Source of the DNA: Halichoerus grypus
Lineage: Eukaryota; Chordata; Mammalia; Carnivora; Phocidae
DNA: 64,000 nucleotides
Reading direction: 5' to 3'
NCBI RefSeq assembly: GCF_964656455.1
Contig: NC_135721.1
Location: 85,602,754-85,666,753, forward strand
Position numbers and translations under genes: made by a program. The notes beneath the pieces were generated by a model. That model saw only the letters and a program-made list of their open reading frames with translations, did not search any database and was not told the origin of the DNA. Shown one piece after another: positions 12,011 through 24,206 of this stretch (positions are counted from its first letter, which is position 1; every line of letters starts with the position of its first letter).

Positions 12011-14609
12011 AAGTAAGGATAGATAACTCGAACAGCAGGGTAGCAATATCAATCAACATGATCTGACTGATGTTTGTAGAATACTCCATCCAAAGCAGTG
12101 GAATACAAATGGAACATTCCCCAAGATAGAAACACACCATAACAAATTTAAAGGAATGGAAACCATATAAAATATGTTCTCAGACTTCAACAGAATTAAA
12201 CTAGAAATCAATAACAGAAAAAGAACTGGAACATTATTTTTAATATTTGGAAACTATACCACGTATTGCTACATAATGTATGGATTAAAGAAGGTCTTAA
12301 GATCAATTACAAAATATTTTGAACTACATAAGAATAAAAACACCACTTTTAGTTTGAAGATGTAATGAAAGCAATGTTTAGAAGGAAATTTATAGTATTA
12401 AATGCATGTGTTGGAAAAAATATCTAAAATCAATAAGCTAAGTTTCCCTTTTAGATAACTAGATAAAGGAGAGCAAATTAAGCCTTCAGCAAGCAGAAGT
12501 CAGGATATCATAAATATTGGAGCAGGAACCAACAAAACTGAAAACAGGAAAACAATGGTGAAAGTCAACAAAACAAAAACTGGTTCTTTGAAAAGTTCAT
12601 AAAATTAATAAATGTCTTGACAGGTTAATGAAGAAAAAGGAGGAAAGACACAAATATTGATATCAGAAGTGAAAGAAGTGGTAAAGGCTATTGATCCCTT
12701 GGTTCGGGAATCAGGAATATTACAAATAGCTTTGTGCCACAAATCTGATAGTTTAGATGAAATGAATCCATTTTTTTGGACAACGTGATCTACCAAAATT
12801 CATCCAAATGAAAATAGAAAACTTAAATAGTCTTACATCTTTTAACAAAGTTATCTTAATATTTAAAAAACTAAAAACAAATGAAATCCACCATGCCCAG
12901 ATGTTTTCTCAAACGAATCCTAGTAAATGGTTAAGGAAAAATAATACCTATTCTCTAGAGTCTCCTCCAGAAACAATAGAAGAGGAGGGAACACTTCCCA
13001 AAACATTTCATGAAACCAACAGTAGCCTAATACCAAAACCAAATAAAAAACATTATGAGAAAAGAATACTGCAGACCAGTATCTCTTATGAACATAGTTG
13101 TAAACATTCTCAAGAAAACAATAGCAAATCAAATTCAACAACATATAAAAAGAATTATATACTGCACCTAGGTGGGGTTTATCCCAGGTATGCTAGGCTG
13201 GTTCAGCATTCAAAAATTCAATCAGTGTAACCCACCATACTAACAGCCTAAGGAGAAAAATCACATGATCGTATCAATAAATATAGTAAAAGCAATTGAC
13301 AAAATCCAACACCTATTCATGGCAAAAACCCTTAGCAAACTAGAAATAAAGGGAAGCTTTCTCAATTTGACAAAGGACATTTACAAAAAATCCCTACAGT
13401 TATATTGTACTTAATAATAAGAAATGGGATGCTTCCCCCGAAGATCAGAAAGGAGACAAGGATTCCTCTCTCACCACTTCACCATCTTACTGGAAGTTCT
13501 AGCTAGCACAGTAAGACAAAGAAAATAAATAAGAACTTAACAGGTTAGAAGAAATAAATAAAACTGTCTTTGTCTTTCTAGGTAAAAAAAAAAAAAAAAT
13601 CTCCCCCAAAGTCGACAAAAATATCCTGGAAGCCAGTAAAGCAAGGTCACAAAATATAAGATGAATGAATAAAAGTTGATTCCTTTCCTACATACTGGCA
13701 ATGAATGTTACAATTTGGAATTTGAAAATAAAACAAAATGTACAACACATTAGCACACCCCTCAAAAGGAAATACTTAGGTATGAGTCTAAGAAAAGTGT
13801 GCAGGATAAACATGTGAAAAATTATAAAACTTGGTAAAATACATCAAAGATGTAAGTAGTTTCAGAAATGAGTAGAGACTATAAGACTATAGACAGAAGG
13901 AACTATACATAAACAATGTACTCTAGTTGATAGTTATTCACTGTAGGGATACAAATCAACCAGTTAAAACCACTGTACGTGCATACAGGTATTGAACAAA
14001 TAAACAAATAGATGTAGGATGATGGGAGCCAAGTGTCTCACATCAGAGTGGGATATTACAGGTAAGCAAGGGAGGAAGGCTAGAATAAAATGTGCTCCTG
14101 GATTGGAGTCAGAGATACCAGTATAAATTCACGTTTCTTTAATATAGATACAGATAAATACATATTATAGAAGTAATAATAGATTCATGTGTGTTTACAT
14201 GGATTAGAATGTACATATTTATTTCCTAGTTCTATCTGCTAAGAAAGCCTACAAGAAATGACACACCAGTAACAAAAAGCAAAGCCACCCCTCTAATCCT
14301 GGTTTCTAATACCATTCTCTAATAAAAGGAACCAGGGCTCATTGGAGAAATGGCTGGTGCTAAGACTGGGGCAGGAAATATACAAGATGAGACTGGAACA
14401 ACTTGTAACTCCAGAAAGTATGGAAATGCTCAAAAAAAAAAAAAAAAACATTGGAGATATGCCAAAAGAACACAGGAGCCAACTGAAAGATTTCCTGATG
14501 GCCAAAGCACAAACAATTTGAGCAACAAAATAAGCCTAAAAGTATTGGAAGTTAGCTTATGGAATTAATAATCATAAGTCCACATTGACATAAAAAAAAA
14601 TGATAGAGG

Positions 14610-14799
14610 AGGGCGCCTGGGTGGCTCAGTCGTTAAGCGTCTGCCTTCGGCTCAGGTCATGATCCCAGGGTCCTGGGATCGAGCCCTGCATCGGGCTCTC
14701 TGTTCGGCGGGGAGCCTGCTACTCCCTCTCCCACTCTGCCTGCTTGTGTTCCCTCTCTCACTGTCTCTCTCTGTCAAATAAATAAATAAAATCTTTAAA
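14610..14799 (+). mobile_element. CAN SINE, young-looking copy
   Basis: It has an intact GGGCGCCTGGGTGGCTCAGT head and a TGTGTTCCCTCTCTC variant of the pyrimidine tract. Target-site copies ending in AAATGATAGAGG flank it (left copy ends at 14609, right copy ends near 14817). Confidence 0.97.
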
Positions 14800-14990
14800 A
14801 AAAAAAAATGATAGAGGTAAATAAGTGGGAATGAATAGACAAATTGTCCATTCATAAGTTCCCAAATAATTTATATAGCTATTTCCCTTCAAGAAGATAC
14901 ATTATTCTCCAACCCTTAATTGTACATAGAGACTATGAAGAAGCTAAGAAGCTACAAGGACAAAATTCTTTAACAATTTCCTGGGAATAT

Positions 14991-15179
14991 GGGATGTCTG
15001 GGTGGCTCAGTGGGTTAAACATATGCCTTTGGCTCAGGTCATCATCCCAGGGTCCTGGGATCAAGCCCTATGCCAGTTTCCCTGCTCAGTGGGGAGTCTG
15101 CTTCTCCCTCTCCCTCTGCCCCTTTCCGCTATCCCCTGCTCCTGCACTTTTTCTCTCTCTCAAATAAAACCTTTTAAAA
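14991..15179 (+). mobile_element. CAN SINE, first of two stacked at one target
   Basis: The head is GATGTCTGGGTGGCTCAGTG, more diverged than its neighbour. Its target-site copies are AATTTCCTGGGAATA (14975-14989) and the AAATTCCTGGG at 15180-15190. Confidence 0.95.
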
Positions 15180-15190
15180 AAATTCCTGGG

Positions 15191-15400
15191 GGGGCGCCTG
15201 GGTGGCTCAGTTGGTTAAGCAACTGTCTTCGGCTCAGGTCATGATCCTGGAGTCCCGGGATCAAGTCCCGCATCGGACTCCCTGCTCAGAGGGGAGTCTG
15301 CTTCTCCCTCTGATCCTCCCCCTCTCATGCTCTCTGTCTCCCATTCTCTCTCTCAGATAAATAAATTAAAAAAATAAAAAAAAAATCTTAAAAAAAAAAA
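15191..15400 (+). mobile_element. CAN SINE, second of two stacked at one target
   Basis: A GGGGCGCCTGGGTGGCTCAG head with the TCTGATCCTCCCCCTCTCAT pyrimidine variant and a long mixed A tail. It lies between AAATTCCTGGG (15180-15190) and AAATTCCTGGGAATA (15401-15415), so it entered the 3' target copy of the preceding SINE. Confidence 0.97.
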
Positions 15401-15500
15401 AAATTCCTGGGAATAAATAAGGTTGACATTGCTGTGGGGAAGAGAAGTCTGCCTACAACAGAAAGTAATTTGAAAATAAATTAAAAAGCACACATGATAA

Positions 15501-16985
15501 TTGAGATAGTTTCACTCAAGTCATCCAAGGATCTTTCAGGATTTGCTATTATATATCTTAATGTAACTTACCAAATTGATCAAGCAAAAGAGAATAAATG
15601 TTATTGCCTTAGTAAATGTAAAAAAGAATATTATAAATTTTAACATGTATCTGGATCACAACTCTCAGAATGTTAGAAATAAAAGAAAATTTCTTAACTT
15701 AATGAAGATCATATTTCAAATATCTGTATCAAGTGTCATTCTTCTAATGGAGATGCAAGACAAAGATCAAAGATGTTTCCTATTACACTATTGTTAAAGA
15801 TAGTTCTAGATAGCTTAATAAACACAGTGAAATAATAAGTAAGTAAGTGGTACAAATATTGAGAGGTATTATAAAAACTTTATTTACAGAAACTGTGTTT
15901 ACTTATACAGAAAATCTAAATAATCACAGAATAGTACAAGAATTTATAAGCACAGGGCGCCTGGGTGGCTCAGTTGGTTAAGCGACTGCCTTCGGCTCAG
16001 GTCATGATCCTGGAGTCCCTGGATCGAGTCCCACATCGGGCTCCCTGCTCGGCAGGGAGTCTGCTTCTCCCTCTGACCCTCCCCCCTCTCATGTGTTCTC
16101 TCTCATTCTCTCTCTCTCAAATAAATAAATAAAATCTTTAAAAAAAAAAAAAGAATTTATAAGCACAGTTTACTACATTTGCCAAACACAAACTCAAAAA
16201 AATAAAATGCATCACTATATCAGCTATAATCACTTAGGAAGTAGATACTAAGCAAAATTATAGATCTGTAAGTTACCTGAGAATTAAAATAAGGTGGAAG
16301 TCATAACATATTTGTATTTTTAATCTTATTAGCAGACATCTGAGAAACATAAATATAAAAGCAAAGAGAGGAGACTCCCCTAATTAGATTTAAATGTACT
16401 GAAAAGTCACTGACATCAATATCAAAGAACTAGAAAAACTAAACAATTTCAGGTGACATTATGCAGGAACAGGTCAAAACCAAATGAAGCAGAATAGATA
16501 CATTGTCATATATCAGTGATCTGATTTGAGTTTGTGTCTAGGAAATGTGGTGCATAACAAAGAGGTTCTGTAATCAGTTAAGCAGGGGAGAAGCATGACC
16601 AGAAGGTAATGGGAATCTGACATATCATGGGGAGAAAAAAAATATATAATACAAAGATATTTAAACTTACATCAAATGTATACTTTAAAAACTCAAATTA
16701 AAATTAAAATAAGTAAAAAAAAAAAAATTGTTTCTCTTTCCAGTTTTCTAACAAGCTCCCAGGTAAGGCTGATCCTGCTGGACCATGATCAACACTTTAA
16801 GAAGCAAGAATATGGGAAAGTATCAGTACCCTCATGTGGTGGCTTTAAATCATATCAGATTAGCTACATTGAGGTCTTTCCCAGAATCTCATCCTCTGTT
16901 CAGTTCTGAGTTAGGATTGGCTACAAGAGAAATGATCTAGAAGGCAGAGTCAAAAATTGGCTCTCTTGACTCTGAGAAGGTTCAT
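15501..16985 (+). mobile_element. Probable degraded LINE-1 sequence (host of a young SINE)
   Basis: A-rich sequence with L1-ORF2-like flavour (for example ATCAAAGAACTAGAAAAACTAAAC near 16421) but without a decisive landmark. It may be the distal part of copy A or a separate older L1. A-rich runs at 16635 and 16715 are low complexity. Confidence 0.4.
15956..16150 (+). mobile_element. CAN SINE, very young, 18-bp perfect target duplication
   Basis: The canonical arctoid-type SINE, containing TGGCTCAGTTGG, which fits the Pol III A-box consensus, and GGATCGAGTCC, one base from a B box. The flanking copies AAGAATTTATAAGCACAG are identical (15938-15955 and 16151-16168). This perfect pair argues for recent insertion by LINE-1 machinery. 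Confidence 0.98.
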
Positions 16986-17500
16986 GTAATGTCTGGTGTG
17001 GGTACAGCTCATGCATGTTGCTACCGACCAGCTGGCTTCCCTGGTTGGTAAGTGGCTGCAGTCAGGTCTTACAGCTCCCATTGGGTCTCTTCATCCTGCT
17101 TCTCCAAATCACGGGCCAGGTTTGCATGTGGTTGTATGGTAAACTGCGCCTGCATCATTACCCATGTCATCCAAGTTGGAGGCATGGAGGCAGTGAGTGA
17201 GCCATGTGATAGACTCCAAGTCATTCACACGGGTGGCAGTTTGTCTTGCTTTCCCCCACTTTACGTCCATCACCTCTTCTGACTGTTGACCCAGAGCACG
17301 TCAGGCCCAGCTCCTGAGGTAGGGGCAACGGACTTACACAGAATGTTTAACCAGCTCCCAGGATTGCATGTGGTCAAATCTCTCCATTCACTATGTAGGG
17401 ATTCTGCTGCTCTGCCCAAGCCCAAACTAATACACCTTCCAGCTGGTGGCGGTGGGGAGATAATGTCTTTAAAAAGACCCTAAACTAGAAAATGTGAATA
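16986..17500. other. Unclassified, moderately GC-rich block between L1 fragments
   Basis: Base composition changes from the A-rich L1 flanks to a balanced sequence. Features such as CCAGCTGGCTTCCCTGG and TTAACCAGCTCCCAGGATTG suggest a diverged LTR or other old repeat, but I cannot name it. Overlapping small frames in several phases (17015-17483) show no conserved protein features. Confidence 0.4.
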
Positions 17501-17519
17501 AGTAGTGATGGCTATATTC

Positions 17520-18440
17520 ACATTAAAATCCAGCACTACTCATTGTAGACAAAAATAACAGACAGATGTTCTTTAAGGAGAAGATATTGACAACTTCTAA
17601 CCAGAGCACATCCACATTTAAGATATTCCAACACTTTAAAGAACTAATAAAAATTGACAAGAAGGAGACAGGAAACCAAGTAGAAAAGTGGTCAAGATAC
17701 ATGAAGAGGCAATTTGCTGAAGGAATAGCCAACAGGGTTTAAAAAGACACTTAAACTCACTGTAATTAGATAAATTTTCTAAAAATGCCATGAGAGAATC
17801 CTTTATACCCAAAAGATGAGCGAAATTCAGATAATACCATGTTGGGGTTTTTCCAAGCCTTGGAGGAAACAGGGACCCCCAGCACATGAAGTATAAACTG
17901 GTGAAGTCATTCCTGAGAGTCATCAGACTAGCACTTGATGAAATTAAATTTGCACATCCCGTGTTAAACCTTTGGGATTCTCATCGCCTCCTCCCCCACC
18001 CTCCACAATTCAGGTAGCAAAGGGACTGGGATGAGGATATTCAGACTAGCATCAGGGAAGATGGGACAGGGAGCAACCTCACAGCCTATCACTGTGGGAC
18101 AGGATAAGGGAAAGGTGGTGGATGACCCTTATAGAACATTATGCAGTTCTTAGAAGTAATTAACTCACTGCACCAGAAACAAATAAATCTAAAGAGAGAA
18201 AAAAATGTTGAGTGCAAGATTTATAGTTTAACTCTGTTTGTGTGAGTTAAAATACAGATACAGAAAGTCATGCTGACCTATTTGTCTTCAAAAATATATA
18301 ATCTATAGGCCCATATTAAACATTTTAAAATGGGTTGCTTATGAGGAAGAAAAAGGGGGAATGTGCTCGATGCTGAAGGGGGAAAAAAAATCAGGGAAGA
18401 ATATGATTAAATCCAGTACTTTTATCTGAGGTTCAAATAA
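17520..18440 (+). mobile_element. Ancient LINE-1 (L1ME-like) ORF2 3' part and 3' UTR
   Basis: The order of blocks follows L1 ORF2 near its C-terminus: AAAGAACTAATAAAAATTGA, GTGGTCAAGATACATGAAGA, then an ATTCAGATAATACCATGTTGG tract, and later ACATTATGCAGTTCTTAGAA and AAAATGTTGAGTGCAAGATT. Internal deletions and stops are frequent. It is a sense, truncated fossil. Confidence 0.75.
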
Positions 18441-19639
18441 AGGAGAACAAAGGAAGGAAAGAAGGGAGATGAGGAGAAGCCCTTTAAGACATTTGCAAAG
18501 CAATCTGAGAGCCAATCCTTCTGGAGCTTCTACATTTTCCCCAGTAGTTTCCTATTCTAATTCTCAGTCAACTCAGACTTTCCTGTATTCCCTTTCACAC
18601 ATCGATAGGTGGCAAATTGATTTTCGAGCACCTGGTCAAGCGCAGAGCATCAAGCCAGCTTCCATCTTGTCCTGTTCTTATGGCTCATCCTATGATCATA
18701 AGGATCAACCCACTGCTTTGATCTCTGACACTTTGAAGAGATGGACTAAGAAAACTATTTTTTAATACCCAGAACATACAACTTCCAAATATGTACCTCT
18801 TCATTTTTTGACATTTCCTTAGCCATTTTTCTTGTGGGCAAATGGTCATCCCACGATTCAACACACCAGCACTGGTCTCCCAAGCCACTCCAATCCCCAT
18901 GTTCCCAAACACCCAATTGCTGCCATGGAAAGGTTTTCACTAATGAAATTAGGAAACGGCACCACTCTCTGACCAGAAAAGCATACTCACACCACAGGAA
19001 GGTAGCTTAATGTGTTGTTCATACAGACATGGACTTCACAGGAGATCTGGAAGAGGATGTAGAATCAGTAAAAGACCTTCCTCCTTACCTTTAGATAAGC
19101 AAGCAAGCTTTGGTTCAGGCAGCATAGCATGGGGTGGTTAGCAATGGAAATTTTCAGAAGCAGTTGTTCCATAAGCTTTGCATTCAGTAGAAATGTCTCG
19201 CAGATTTTGGCAACAGAGTTTTACGTTGTCTTTTTATACCTGGTTTGGGTTTGCAGAAGCTATTAGAGAGTATTACAGCATACTCGCCAAAGTCATTTTA
19301 AAAAGAACCTCGCTTTCTCTGATTCTAATCATATAAGCTTTTAGTACAAGCTGTAAATCATAAATTTCTACCTCACTGCTTCTCTTTTTTTTTTTTTTTT
19401 TTTTTCCTTTATAGCTTTCGGAGCACTAGGTCTTTTTTCATTACCTCTTTATTTCTTTTTTTTTTTTTTCTTCTAAATCTCTTTTACTTTCTGCTAATTC
19501 ACAACTCGCCTGTCCTTTCTTCCCATCTTCTCTCACATGGGCTCGGAGTTTTTCCGACCCGGGTACGGTCTGTTTTTGTCTTTTCCTACATGATAACAGC
19601 TTGAAATGTTCCTTTTCAGCCGGCATTTAGAGTTCCAGC
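18441..19639. other. Mostly unique noncoding sequence with poly-T runs
   Basis: No repeat of known type is recognised apart from T runs at about 19387-19406 and 19458-19470. A 98-codon frame at 18469-18765 has no recognised motif and overlaps antisense frames, so it is not called. Confidence 0.5.
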
Positions 19640-20560
19640 TTCACATCATGGCGAGTTAATTACACGGTATATACTGAAATATTGAAGAGTGCTTAATAGA
19701 GCCCCACAGCACTTAGGGGCAGGTCAGCCAGTCGCATCTTCAACCTTCCAAATAAATTATTTAGAAAATGCCATTCCTCCTCTCACCGGGAGCACAACGT
19801 AGGGAAATAAAAAAAAAGAGAGAAAAATGAAATCAGCGTCTTTGACTACTCACTCGATATAAATCACTATTTATTTGGGGCAGCTGACCATATGAGTCTG
19901 TTGTTTCTCCAAGTTATATCAAAGAGTCCTAACTTTTAAAGAACTGCCATAATTTTTCCCCAAGAGATTTTGGTGATTACGCCAACACATGAAAAGTATT
20001 TTTTTGGTTTTTTTGTGGGTTTTTTTTACCGATACCTGTATTTTAGCCTTTGCTTTAGTCTACGCAAGGATGAGTCTCAAGACAGAACTTAAGCACACTG
20101 AAGGAGGGCAAAAAGAGGCAATGACTTGCAAATTTTCAAAATGGCCAGTGCCCCCGCCTCTTTCGCTAGAGATTGGTTTGTGTGCATCTCTTAGAACTCC
20201 TCCTGCTGTTCTTTACTTCTTGACAAATTACGAGTTGTCATCGTATTGTAAATAACAGTTGGGGAATATGTAATGAAAACTCTCATGGGCCGAGGAAAGC
20301 ATCACATTATTAATTTGTCAGAAATGCTATTACCTAGAGAACCGAGTTTTACGTTGTAGCTTCTGTAACGTGGCACCAGAGCGACTCCCGCTGAGCAGCA
20401 TTTAGCGATACCAGGACAAGTATGGGGAGAACACGACCAATGGGGTCCCCCGCCCAAAATTGCCAATAATATTTACTGGAGATTAAAAACGGCAAAACGA
20501 TTTGGGGAAGAAGTTTTCACTTAGAAATCCAGCTTTCTCTCTCATGTTTCTCATTTTAAA
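19640..20560. promoter_or_regulatory. Candidate conserved noncoding block (regulatory function unproven)
   Basis: This 0.9-kb interval has no transposon, retains scattered CpGs and holds motif-like words: GTTAATTAC at 19655-19663 (homeodomain-type), and TATTAATTTG near 20309. The texture resembles distal enhancers of developmental genes. There is no direct evidence of conservation here, only absence of repeats and motif content. It might simply be unique spacer. Confidence 0.3.
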
Positions 20561-21272
20561 TCTTTTAACTCTATGGACCTGCTGATATTGGGCCTACAAG
20601 AAATAGGGAAGAAATCACCCTGTGGTTCTGGCTTCACCTTCACTTGGACAAAATCACATTTGCCTACTTCTCAGGAAGCATATTATTAGCCAGAAAGTGA
20701 AAAAGCGAGTTTAGAGTTCAGAGAAAGTTATGAAGGCCAAAGTCAAATGTCTGTAATTGTTAAAATATATCAGTGGCAATCTCAGGTCCTATCTGATGCT
20801 TTCTCCAGGCTCACCAAGCAACTATGGGGCAGTACTTCTAGTATTTCTCATGCGACAGCACACATTTCATGAGATCATTAATCTGAGTCCTTGTAATGAT
20901 TGTTCCATGGAGCTTTAGATTATGGAGCTCAGGGAAAGGGAAAAATCAAAGGGGGTGAGTAAGATATCTTCTGCTCTACCTAATGTCCAAATGCCCTTCA
21001 CACATAGAATCATGAGGCCATGAGAATGCTCTGTCTTATCTTCTTACTCTTTATTCAGGATTTCTACCACACCATATAGACTGTAAAAAAATTCATAATG
21101 GATACACAATAACTGGTTTTTGTGGGCTGGGGTAAGTATATATTCTGCTTTTATAAAAGTATATCGGGACTAAAGTCAAGATTCTGATTATGACACTACA
21201 TTAGAAAAAGCTCTCTGTACAGTTTGCAACTTCTAATGAGCCTTTCCACTATTTCAAATAAAAGTTATATAT
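20561..21272. other. Unresolved unique sequence
   Basis: No repeat, exon or RNA gene is recognised. Confidence 0.5.
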
Positions 21273-21600
21273 TTGTTCCTGCTTTGCCAAAGATCAGTTG
21301 ACCATATGATTTCACTCATGTGTGGAATTTAAGAAACAAAACAGATGAACATAGGGGAAGGGGGAGGAAGAGAGAGAGAGTGGGAAGCAAACCATAAGAG
21401 ACCCTTCACTATGGAGAACAAACTGAGAGTTGATGGAGGGAGGTGAGTGGGGGATGGGCTAGATGGGTGATGGGCATTAAGGTTCTGGGATGAGCACTGG
21501 GTATTGTATATAAGTGATGAATCACTGAATTCTACACCTGAAACCAATTTTACCCTATATGTTAACTAACTAGAATTTAAATAAACACTTGAAATCAAAA
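21273..21600 (+). mobile_element. Carnivore L1 3' end, older subfamily, 5'-truncated
   Basis: It contains GACCATATGATTTCACTCAT and GTGGAATTTAAGAAACAAAA (end of ORF2 into 3' UTR), GATGGGCTAGATGGGTGATG, GATGAGCACTGGGTATTGTA and AATTTAAATAAACACTTG before a short A tail. Probable target-site copies AAAGTTATATAT (21261-21272) and AAAGTTCTATAT (21601-21612) fix the limits. Confidence 0.92.
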
Positions 21601-21612
21601 AAAGTTCTATAT

Positions 21613-22304
21613 AAAGTCTACTGTAAAGTACTTGTAACTTTTGCTTTTTGACCTGTAACCATTTGCAGCTATAACACTGATTTAATATGCCAGAGTGAGA
21701 ACCTCTCAAAAATGCCCTGGAAAGAAGCAGTCTAGTTTCACAACTGAAACTGAAATAAATCACATGTTAAGTTTCAGAGCATTTCTTATTGCTCTCATTT
21801 CTTATTGCTTATTTCGGTGAATATAGAAAGCAGGATTACCTGTCTTTTGCTTCAAAGCTGTACTAAAATTATGTATCTTGGAAAATACTGATGATTTTTA
21901 CATGAATTTCTATCAAACAAAAGAGAAACCTTTAAAATACTGTATATATACATTGTAAATTACTTTTCTTAATCTAGGCCAAATATTTCTAATTTTATTT
22001 TGCTGTGGGGCAAGGTGGTGGGAATTTTAAAACTGTATAATACGACAACAATAACAACAAAAAGTGATGCCTTTTACGATCATTTTTCTTTTTATTCCAC
22101 TCCCCCTCTCCTCAGGAGGAAAATTAGAGAGATACAAGCTCTCTGACTGTTGCCTACTCCTTCCAAGATTATTTTGCATTTTATAACTGGACCAAGTTTA
22201 AAACTTCCAGACATAAACCCAAGTGTCACTCCTGAAAAATACTCAAAACTAAGGATTTTATTTGGAGAAGGAGGGCTCTTGTGTGGATCCAACTGACCAC
22301 TCTT
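21613..22304. other. Unresolved unique sequence
   Basis: No known element is seen. Several short ACAAC units lie near 22042-22062. Confidence 0.5.
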
Positions 22305-22318
22305 AAGTGTCCTTGGGA

Positions 22319-22529
22319 GGGGCGCCTGGGTGGCTCAGTCATTGGGCATCTCCTTCGGCTTGGGTCATGATTCCAGGGTCCTGGGATCGAGCCCCGCATC
22401 GGGCTCCCTGCTCCGCGGGAGGCCTGCTTCTCCCTCTCCCACTCCCCCTGTTTGTGTTCCCTCTCTCGCTGTGTCTCTCTCTGTCAAATAAATAAATAAA
22501 ATCTTTAAAAAATAATAATAAAATAAATA
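22319..22529 (+). mobile_element. CAN SINE
   Basis: The GGGCGCCTGGGTGGCTCAGT head and the CTCCCCCTGTTTGTG pyrimidine variant place it close to the copy at 14610. Target-site copies AAGTGTCCTTGGGA are identical at 22305-22318 and 22530-22543, so it is young. Confidence 0.98.
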
Positions 22530-22543
22530 AAGTGTCCTTGGGA

Positions 22544-22940
22544 AAGAGGAGATTCACTCACATAACACACAGAAGAATCAAAACACACACTAGAGTGCTT
22601 TTCTAGACTCTTCCTAGGGTCCTTGTATAAGCAATATATTAGATTTATTTCTTTCTGTCTTACAAATCTTAGATTACCTAAATGAGATCTTATCATATAA
22701 TTACTTCTGATGAGATGTTGGGTCTGAGCTTATAATGAAACATTTTTATAAAAAATTTTAAATATGTCTGAGCAAAAGTCTAGAACATCGAATACTCAAG
22801 AAAAATATGTTTTTTTAAATTATTCTAAATCAAAAATTTATCTAAATAGATCATTCAGAACTGATCATGTGTATATATGTTCTCTAAGAATAGAGGAAAG
22901 GTTAAGTTCTTAACATTTTGATAAAAAGAAGTTATGAAAG
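22544..22940. other. Unresolved AT-rich sequence
   Basis: No recognisable element. It precedes the start of ancient L1 copy B. Confidence 0.4.
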
Positions 22941-24012
22941 AAGGACGATAATGGTGGGATTTCCAGTTTCTGCTTGAACATGTAAGGATTTCCGTAGTCA
23001 TCACTCTTGTACTTACAAGAAAACTGAGCAAATTGAAAACCAGCAATTTTTCTTGGACTTTTTAGAGAACTACTAGAAAACCACCATCCTCAAATCTGGA
23101 GAGACAGGCAAATATAAAGAATCCTTACTGAGATTTGCTTAACTGGACCAGAAGACACTAGAGTCATAAACAAGTGGGGACAATGAAATAAGAATGCTGA
23201 TAAGGAGCTGTAGGCTGAGTCTTGACCAGCATGAGAATGAAAAACTCCTGGGGGCTGTCATCTAAGGGGCTCCCCAAACTTTGATGGGTTCAACTCCAGG
23301 AACCCTACCTGGTTGTCACAGTGAAGAACTAGAAAGATCCCGTCATTTCTCTGGCTGGGAGAGAAGATTGATAATCATGGGGAAATACTCCTAGAACATT
23401 TTCCATAACAAAGGCTCACTCTCCAAAGGGAGAAAATAACTTAGCAGAGTCATCCCTATGGGGGAAGGACATCTCTCCCACTCAGCCTCCAGTTGCTTTT
23501 CTCATGTTATTATAGAGAAAAAGGAGCTAAGAAATATTTGTGAAGGTCAAAGGTCAGGGACACAAGTCCATTAAAAAACTGAGATTGATAAGATTTACAA
23601 AATACTTCCTTTTGCCACGGCTTTCTACCTGAGCAAACAGAGCTCTACTGTGTGAACAGTGTGTTACAGCCAAAAGAGCTGCAAGACACAAACTCAAGGA
23701 AGTCAAAAGTCAACAGGAGGCATGAAAACAAGGACATTAGAGGAATGGCAGCTTCTGGCACCTATAGCTATAGCAAACTTTAAACATGGTCCAACATCTG
23801 GCTAGAATAACATAAAACATTATACAACTCTCATCCTGCTACCTCACTTCCTACTACCTGACACACTAGGTTTGTCAACAAAAAATGTTATAAAACATCC
23901 TAAGGCAAGAAAAAAAACACAGGCCTGGAGAAATAAATTAGTATCAGAAGCAGACTCAGATATGACAGAGATGTCAAAGTTGTTAGGTGAGGATTTTTAA
24001 AAAATGATGATT

Positions 24013-24206
24013 GGGGCACCTGGATGGCTCAGTCATTTAAGTGGCTGACTCTTGATTTTGGCTCAGGTCATGATCTCACGGTCCTGGGATTGAGCCCCAT
24101 GTGGGGCTCCAGGCTCAGCGGGGAGTCTGCTTCAGGATTCTGTCTCTCCTTCTCCTTCAACCCCTAGCCCCCTCCCTAAATAGATAAATATTTTAAAAAT
24201 AAAAAT
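24013..24206 (+). mobile_element. CAN SINE, older subtype, in L1 copy B
   Basis: The head is GGGCACCTGGATGGCTCAGT, with a TCTTGATTTTGGCTCAGGTC block and a GATAAATATTTTAAAAATAA tail. The 14-bp target-site copies AAAAAATGATGATT (23999-24012 and 24207-24220) are identical. Confidence 0.97.

Larger units (their letters stand above)
8810..15500 (+). mobile_element. Ancient full-structure LINE-1 (L1M), copy A, degraded and interrupted
   Basis: A long, heavily mutated sense L1. The 5' UTR/ORF1-like part runs to about 10900 and is alignable by eye to copy B: both contain AGAATGCCTT followed by GATG and a CTCATCAGTAAACTTGACA-like block. ORF2 starts near 10920. The endonuclease region is recognisable at 10980-11600 (AAGACCCAACTATATGCTGT, then GTCTTCAACATCTCTCATAG where GDFN would be). 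RT-domain sequence continues to about 13870, followed by an L1MB/MC-style 3' UTR (AAGGAACCAGGGCTCATTGG at 14327). Many stops and frameshifts exist. Younger insertions at 11158, 11620, 14610, 14991 and 15191 interrupt it. It cannot encode active proteins. Confidence 0.75.

Noticed and set aside
12808..13230. A 140-codon open frame
   Set aside because: It lies in the ORF2 region of ancient L1 copy A and is a surviving piece of a dead element, not a host gene.
15956..16150. tRNA gene call from A-box and B-box-like sequences
   Set aside because: These belong to the tRNA-derived SINE head; there is no cloverleaf, anticodon arm or mature tRNA end.
19989..20255. An 88-codon frame beginning with a hydrophobic, signal-like stretch
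   Set aside because: The hydrophobic start comes from T-rich sequence; no domain, splice context or codon signal supports a gene.
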